54,907 nt of DNA from CAZFMJ01 sp964520045 (GTDB lineage: Bacteria > Elusimicrobiota > Elusimicrobia > Elusimicrobiales > CAZFMJ01), in the NCBI GenBank assembly GCA_964520045.1, contig CAZFMJ010000011.1, forward strand, positions 1 to 54,907, given 5' to 3'. Positions 50,095 to 54,907 of this stretch are shown piece after piece; positions within the stretch are counted from its first letter, which is position 1, and the number at the start of each line of letters is the position of its first letter. The notes beneath the pieces are model-generated. The model saw only the letters and a list, made by a program, of their open reading frames with translations, searched no databases and was not told the DNA's origin. Made by a program: the position numbers and the translations under genes.

Positions 50095-53000
50095 CTAGTA
50101 TAAAGAAAAATATTTAGCCTTCGGGCTATGGACTATAAACGAGGACACGCTTGCCTCAGGTTCCATCATATAATTTTCCGTAAGCCGCACTCCCGCGTCT
50201 TTCTCGGGGCGAAGCAGTTCAAACAGTTTGGCTTGTCCCGAAATATCAGGGCAGGCGGGGTACCCGAAACTGAATCTTTTTCCCCTGTATCTTCCGCTGA
50301 ACCGCTCCTGCATGGTCATTGACGGGGTATCTGGAAATCCCCACAAACCCCTTATATCGCTGTGCAAGGCCTCGGCGAAGGCCTCGGCGCAGGATATTGC
50401 CAAAGAGTTGATTAAATGAGACCGGAGATATCCGCCCCCCGATCTCGCCCTGTCGGCAAGCCCAAGCACTTCATGCCCGCATGTCGCCGCAAAAATACAT
50501 ACATAGTCCATCTGCCCGCCGGAACGCGGACTTACAAAATCGCTGAGACATAAACCGGTCTTTGACTGCTGGCGCAGGAAATCAAATTTTACCGCGGCGC
50601 GGCGTAAATTTTCAGGTTCGTATAGAATAATAGCATTATCTTCGCTCTGCGCAGGAAAAAATCGGTATACTGCGGAGGCGCGCATGAGCTTTTTTGAAAT
50701 TATTTCGCTCTTTAATTCCTCCACGGTCCCGAAAAGAGTCATTGCCCTTTGATTGCGCACAGCTAAAAGTTTGTCCAGATTCCCCTTCAGCCCCAGATGT
50801 TTTGAATAGAGGAACCTGGCGTTAATAAAGCTGAAAATCCTGCCAAGATCGTAATCTGAGATAAAATGGCGCTCAGTGTCCGGCGGCTCCAAAATATCTT
50901 TGTTTCCCGCTTCCCCCCGGCCCGCGTCATTATGCTGTTGTCTGTTTTGATATTTATCGGACCGGATCTGAATATTCGCGCTCGTTTCCGGTTTATCGTT
51001 GAGCGGCGGTTTCCCGCGTTCATCGCTATTAAAATATTTCAAAGCAGTCTCAAGCCCATGCATGACGTCTCTGGCATAAAAAACATGCCCGCCGTAGGCC
51101 GGGGCTATTTTTGTTGAAACGAATTTATCGGTAAGAGCCGCCCCTCCGACCAAAAGCGGTTTATTTATACCGGCCGCTTTAAGAGCCCGGGCCGTCTCAA
51201 CCATCTGCTCCATGGATTTTGTTATAAGCCCCGAAAGGCCTATTATCTCGGGGTTTTCTTTGACGGCGGCGGCGACTATCAGTTCGGGGGCCGCCCTTAC
51301 GCCCAAATCCAGAACTTTAAATCCGTTGCTGGAGAAAATGATATTGACGAGATTTTTGCCGATGTCATGAACGTCTCCCTTTACGGTGGCAAGAAGCATT
51401 TTGCCGCGGACAACCGAGGCGTCGTCCGTTTTTAAATGCGGCTCCAGGACGGACACCGCGGCTTTGAGCGTTTCCGCGCTCTGCAAGACCTCGGTTATTA
51501 TCAATTGCCCCTCTGAAAAAAGTCTGCCCACCTCAGCCATCGCCCTTGACAAAGGCCCGTTCACTATCCCGCCCGGAGACATAAAATTCAAAAGAATTCT
51601 TGCGCTTTCCAAAGCAGAATCTTTCAATCCCTCAACCACGGCGCGATAAAGCCTTTCTTCAGGACTGATCTCTGCGGCGATCCGCCTTTTTTCAGGATTT
51701 TTCTTCCTGTAGAAGTCCGCAAAAGCCTCCGCCGCGCCGTTCCTCCCCCTAAAAAGCAGTTCTTCGGCAAGGAATCTCTCATTTTCCGCGATGTCGGAAT
51801 AATTCAGCAGGCCTTCCGGGTTTATTATGGCTATATCAAGCCCGGCTCCGGCGCAATGATGAAAGAACACTGAATTAAGCGTTTCTCTGGCCGCGCCGGA
51901 AAATCCGAAAGATATATTGCTTATTCCTAAAAGCGTTTTACTGTCGGGGAATCTGCTTTTCAATAATTTAACCGCTTCAATTGTCTCAACAGCGGGGCAC
52001 CGGCCGTCAATGCGGGACGTAACGGGAAAAACAAGGGCGTCAAACAATAAACGGCCCGGCGCAAAACCGAATTTCCCGGTAATAATATCATGCGCCCTTT
52101 CTGCAATAGACAGTTTTCTTTCGCAAGTCAAAGCCATCGCCTGCGTCCCGCTTTCATCTATGCATCCCACTACCAGCATGGCGCCGTAACGCCCGGCCAG
52201 CCTTACTCCGGCCTCTAACTTTGCCTCCCCGGATTCAAGACTTACGGAATTTATTATGCATTTCCCCGGACATTCTTTAAGACCCGCCTCCGCCGCTTTA
52301 AGATCCGCCGTATCTATCATTATGGGAGATCTTACGGAGCGGGTAAGCCGTGAAAGAAAATCGGAAACATCGGCCGCCTCGTCCCTTTCCGGATTAGCCA
52401 GACTTACATCCAGAATCTGCGCCCCGTTTTTTATCTGATTTTTAGCGATACTTACCGCTTCGTCCCAATTTTCAGAAGCGATTGTTTTTTTAAATTTTAT
52501 GCTCCCGAAAACATTCGTTTTTTCTCCGGCTATAAGCGGCGGGATAGCCCTGTCATAAAAAAGCGGCTCTGTGCCGCATAATGCCCAGCGCTTTCTTTCC
52601 CGAGGTTTGCGCGCCGCTATATCAGCCGCGGCGGCGGAAAGGCATTTGATATGCTCCGGTCCGGTTCCGCAGCACCCGCCGGCTATGTTTATCCAGCCTT
52701 CCCTGCAGAAACCGGCCATTTTATCGGCAAAATTCTGCGGCGATTGGCAATACCTGCCCTCTTCGTCCGGGATACCGGCATTCGGCATATAGGAAACCGC
52801 TATCCCGCAGGAATCGGATAGTTCCTTAAGCCGGCCGGCCGCTTTTTCGGGACCGGAACCGCAGTTAAAACCCAAAGACAGCAAATTATAATGCTCAAGC
52901 GAAACCCACACCGCCTCCGGAGTCTGGCCGCTCAGCATAATTCCATTTTCATCCAATGTTACCGAAACCATAACCGGCAGCCTTGCGCCCAAACTCGAAA

Positions 53001-53544
53001 ATGCGTTTTCTATGCCGCAAAGAGCGGACTTTATATTAAGCATGTCCTGCGCTGTTTCCAGTAAAAGGATATCGGCGCCGCCCTCGATCAAAGCGGAGGA
53101 CTGCCCGCAATATACGCCGGCAAGCTGATCGAAAGAAACCCCGCCCGTGACAAAAAGCGATTTATTGGTAGGCCCCAGCGAACCGGCGATAAACCGCGGC
53201 GCGGAAGATTTTTGATATTTATTTACTTCCTCCGCCGCCAGTTTTACCGCGGAAATATTTATTTCTCTGACCTTATCTTCCAGTCCGTATTCGGCAAGAA
53301 CTATGCCGTTGGCCCCGAAAGTATTGGTCTCTATTATATCGGCTCCCGCCGAAAGATATTCGCGGTGTATTCCGCTTATGATATCCGGCCGGGTTACGCA
53401 TAAATATTCATTGCATCCCTCAAACCGCTGTCCGCCGAAATCCTGCCGGCACAAAGAAAATTTCTGCAGCTGACTGCCCATTGCGCCGTCGGCAATAAGT
53501 ATCCGTCTGCTTAATAGATCTTTTAATATTTCGGTTTTATTCAT
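50095..53544 (-). CDS. metH: Cobalamin-dependent methionine synthase
   Basis: The 1149-residue protein (E. coli 1227) has all four modules. The homocysteine domain (about 1-310) has the zinc cysteines in FNCGSG and GGCCGTG. The methyltetrahydrofolate domain (about 330-590) follows. The cobalamin domain (about 625-860) has the lower-ligand motif DVHDIGKNLV and GLSGLITKS. The C-terminal reactivation domain (about 920-1149) has RFSFGYPACPD. It methylates homocysteine using 5-methyltetrahydrofolate. A polar low-complexity linker joins the last two domains. The start lies 12 bases after the hydrolase stop, with no Shine-Dalgarno sequence and a CCTCCT just upstream, so translation may be coupled. 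There is no room for a cobalamin riboswitch. Confidence 0.97.
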   Translation of the reverse strand: MNKTEILKDLLSRRILIADGAMGSQLQKFSLCRQDFGGQRFEGCNEYLCVTRPDIISGIHREYLSAGADIIETNTFGANGIVLAEYGLEDKVREINISAVKLAAEEVNKYQKSSAPRFIAGSLGPTNKSLFVTGGVSFDQLAGVYCGQSSALIEGGADILLLETAQDMLNIKSALCGIENAFSSLGARLPVMVSVTLDENGIMLSGQTPEAVWVSLEHYNLLSLGFNCGSGPEKAAGRLKELSDSCGIAVSYMPNAGIPDEEGRYCQSPQNFADKMAGFCREGWINIAGGCCGTGPEHIKCLSAAAADIAARKPRERKRWALCGTEPLFYDRAIPPLIAGEKTNVFGSIKFKKTIASENWDEAVSIAKNQIKNGAQILDVSLANPERDEAADVSDFLSRLTRSVRSPIMIDTADLKAAEAGLKECPGKCIINSVSLESGEAKLEAGVRLAGRYGAMLVVGCIDESGTQAMALTCERKLSIAERAHDIITGKFGFAPGRLLFDALVFPVTSRIDGRCPAVETIEAVKLLKSRFPDSKTLLGISNISFGFSGAARETLNSVFFHHCAGAGLDIAIINPEGLLNYSDIAENERFLAEELLFRGRNGAAEAFADFYRKKNPEKRRIAAEISPEERLYRAVVEGLKDSALESARILLNFMSPGGIVNGPLSRAMAEVGRLFSEGQLIITEVLQSAETLKAAVSVLEPHLKTDDASVVRGKMLLATVKGDVHDIGKNLVNIIFSSNGFKVLDLGVRAAPELIVAAAVKENPEIIGLSGLITKSMEQMVETARALKAAGINKPLLVGGAALTDKFVSTKIAPAYGGHVFYARDVMHGLETALKYFNSDERGKPPLNDKPETSANIQIRSDKYQNRQQHNDAGRGEAGNKDILEPPDTERHFISDYDLGRIFSFINARFLYSKHLGLKGNLDKLLAVRNQRAMTLFGTVEELKSEIISKKLMRASAVYRFFPAQSEDNAIILYEPENLRRAAVKFDFLRQQSKTGLCLSDFVSPRSGGQMDYVCIFAATCGHEVLGLADRARSGGGYLRSHLINSLAISCAEAFAEALHSDIRGLWGFPDTPSMTMQERFSGRYRGKRFSFGYPACPDISGQAKLFELLRPEKDAGVRLTENYMMEPEASVSSFIVHSPKAKYFSLY

Positions 53545-53556
53545 AGCAGGAGGGGA

Positions 53557-54438
53557 TCACAAATTGTTCAGAAAAAATCCGCCCACTCTTTTGCGGTATT
53601 CCTCTCCGCCGGCCTCGGCGCATTTACCATGGCCGGCTCCGGGGACTATCCATAATTCTTTGGCGTTTCCCGCTTTATTGAAAATATTTCTGACCTCATC
53701 GCTGGAAACAAGGGAATCAAGATCGCCGTGTATGAAAAATACCGGCCGCGGCGCGATCTTACCCACATTATAGATCGGACTATAAACCTCAGGATCAACC
53801 CCCAGTTTAAGTCTCACGAAAAAAAGAGTAAGCGGAATAACCGGATAATAAGGCACCTTCATCTTTACCCATCCCCATCTGCCCACCACCTTATTATATG
53901 AGCAAAAAGTATCTTCAGCGAGCATGCATCTTATTTCCGGATGTCTGGAGGCGCAATAAACGGCGACGGCCCCTCCCATAGATTTGCCGTAGATGCCTAT
54001 CCGGCCCGCCGCCTCCGGTTTATTCTGCTTAAGAAAATCCAGGACGGCAGCCGCGTCTTTTGTTTCAAGATATCCCACGCTGGCGATTTGCCCCTGGCTC
54101 TCTCCGGACGCCCTGAAATCAAAATAAAAAAGATTAAAACCCAAATCATGAAGAAAATATGTGTCTTTAAGAAGATCTCCCTTATTTTCGCCCCAGCCGT
54201 GGCAAAGAATTATCGTGCCCCGGCCTTCAACCTGAGCGGGAATGAACCATCCTTTAAGCAAAACGCCGTCGGAAGTCTGAAATTCTATGTTTTCAAACGG
54301 CAGACGGAATTGGTCCGGCCAAAAATTTATCGGAGTGCGCCTGGTTTTTGATTTTATGAGACAATTGCTCTTATGGTAAGCCACTGCAACGGACAGCGAC
54401 GCTAATCCCAGAACCGAATAGATAGCCGCAGTAATCAT
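53557..54438 (-). CDS. Membrane-anchored alpha/beta hydrolase
   Basis: The 293-residue protein has an N-terminal hydrophobic anchor (ITAAIYSVLGLASLSVAVA) and an alpha/beta hydrolase domain. The oxyanion region is LCHGWGENKGD, the nucleophile elbow GKSMGG (Ser), an acidic residue near FIHGDLDSLV, and the catalytic His in GAGHGK. It probably hydrolyses an ester or peptide at the membrane; the substrate is unknown. It lies between the aminotransferase and metH genes on the same strand. Confidence 0.9.
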   Translation of the reverse strand: MITAAIYSVLGLASLSVAVAYHKSNCLIKSKTRRTPINFWPDQFRLPFENIEFQTSDGVLLKGWFIPAQVEGRGTIILCHGWGENKGDLLKDTYFLHDLGFNLFYFDFRASGESQGQIASVGYLETKDAAAVLDFLKQNKPEAAGRIGIYGKSMGGAVAVYCASRHPEIRCMLAEDTFCSYNKVVGRWGWVKMKVPYYPVIPLTLFFVRLKLGVDPEVYSPIYNVGKIAPRPVFFIHGDLDSLVSSDEVRNIFNKAGNAKELWIVPGAGHGKCAEAGGEEYRKRVGGFFLNNL

Positions 54439-54605
54439 ATATACGTCTATTTTATATTATTTTTGCTTCTTTCGTAATTACAGCGGCAATTCTTTGCGCG
54501 GAAGGAGAATTGTTTTGCGCAAATAACCGGAAGCGGAGTTGAGACAAGAAACTGCGGGAGGATCTCCTGCGCGGCGCAAAGATGATTAGGGCTTACGAAC
54601 GACTT
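54439..54605. other. Intergenic stretch with small inverted repeats
   Basis: No gene is seen in these 167 bases. TTTGCGC (about 54493-54499) and GCGCAAA (about 54514-54520) form a pair, and GGAGATCTCC-like sequence occurs near 54559. It may hold the terminator of the aminotransferase gene and the promoter of the hydrolase-metH operon, but no clear box stands out. Confidence 0.3.
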
Positions 54606-54907
54606 TTATTTTTGCGTGCGCGCCGGCTTTGCGGAAAATGCGAGATTTGAAATCCGTCCAAGCGCTTTTTGAAGGGTATTATCGGAAGCTGTAACTGAAA
54701 TCCTTATATATCCCTCTCCGCAAGAGCCGAAACCGCTGCCTGGAGATACCAAGACACGGGCTTTTTCAAAAATTTCCCCGGCGCATTCCGCGGAAGACAG
54801 TCCTTTCGGGGTTTTTACCCAAAGATAAAACGTGGCCTCGGAATCAAACACCTCCCAGCCGAGTTTTTCAAGACCTGTTTTAAAGAATTTTTTTCTTTTC
54901 GCATAAA
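54606..54907 (-). CDS. dapL: LL-diaminopimelate aminotransferase-like protein, C-terminal part (runs off the window)
   Basis: About the last 100 residues are present. The frame is open to the window edge, so the ATG at 54851 is internal. The visible part is the small domain of a fold-type I aminotransferase: FKTGLEKLGWEVFDSEATFYLWVKTP, then VLVSPGSGFGSCGEGYIRIS, with the substrate-carboxylate-binding Arg in YIRIS. This pattern fits the DapL/class I-II branch. DapL makes LL-diaminopimelate directly from tetrahydrodipicolinate and would link dapA with dapF of this window. Other aspartate-family aminotransferases of the same branch cannot be excluded from the fragment. Confidence 0.75.
   Translation of the reverse strand, partial: YAKRKKFFKTGLEKLGWEVFDSEATFYLWVKTPKGLSSAECAGEIFEKARVLVSPGSGFGSCGEGYIRISVTASDNTLQKALGRISNLAFSAKPARTQK

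Noticed and set aside
50880..51000. Polar linker of MetH as another palindromic insertion
   Set aside because: The DNA shows no clear inverted repeats, and linkers between the cobalamin and reactivation domains vary naturally.
53545..53700. Cobalamin riboswitch before metH
   Set aside because: Only 12 non-coding bases separate metH from the upstream gene, and no B12-box-like sequence was seen.

Overview
The window looks like part of a chromosome of an uncultured, diderm (Gram-negative type) and probably strictly anaerobic or fermentative bacterium. The envelope genes support a diderm: a TolC-family protein, an exported protein with beta-barrel features ending in Phe, a periplasmic patatin and a CHASE2 cyclase. 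The anaerobic inference comes from a ferredoxin-fused EtfA with EtfB and an acyl-CoA dehydrogenase, plus a phosphofructokinase with PPi-type residues. The many short palindromic repeats and the mixture of families recall Elusimicrobiota/Omnitrophota-type genomes, but the sequence alone does not fix the phylum. There are two 10-N assembly gaps (28517-28526 and 37223-37232). No tRNA, rRNA, CRISPR array or transposase gene was seen.

Layout. 0.2-9.2 kb (minus strand): DUF3307 membrane protein, CHASE2-adenylate cyclase, sensor histidine kinase, then EtfA-ferredoxin, EtfB and acyl-CoA dehydrogenase, a likely electron-bifurcating unit. 9.5-23.2 kb (mostly plus strand): an exported protein, a convergent Nudix hydrolase, DNA polymerase III alpha, a receiver protein, an outer-membrane-like protein, phosphofructokinase, a stand-alone HAMP protein, TolC, patatin, a TPR protein, and dapF and dapA for lysine/peptidoglycan precursors. 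23.1-35.3 kb (minus strand): one compact defence operon. It has a type I restriction-modification set (hsdM ... hsdS, hsdR, plus a YgjP-like metallopeptidase) with three foreign-looking genes between hsdM and hsdS: an AbiF-type HEPN protein with its own promoter and a structured RNA, a 1303-residue STAND-type NTPase, and a membrane-anchored TIR protein. 35.4-48.5 kb (minus strand): a surface-glycan cluster (UGM-like flavoprotein, WecA-like transferase, two GT-C enzymes, two GT2 enzymes, RmlD-like reductase, B12-binding radical SAM protein, sugar nucleotidyltransferase) with an isolated histidine ammonia-lyase inside it. 48.5-54.9 kb (minus strand): DUF1634 with a TauE/SafE exporter, coaD, metH, an alpha/beta hydrolase, and the C-terminal end of an LL-diaminopimelate aminotransferase-like enzyme.

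The most interesting parts are two. First, the defence operon nests two candidate abortive-infection modules (AbiF plus RNA, and STAND plus TIR) inside a type I R-M operon; the STAND plus membrane-TIR pair is the best candidate for a little-described system. Second, several families of short non-coding palindromic repeats invade or extend genes. A heptad-periodic hairpin supplies the C-terminus of the histidine kinase. A double hairpin sits in frame inside its PAS region. Another repeat appears to have split the signal peptide of the TPR protein. One small repeat is nested inside another, which is direct evidence of mobility.
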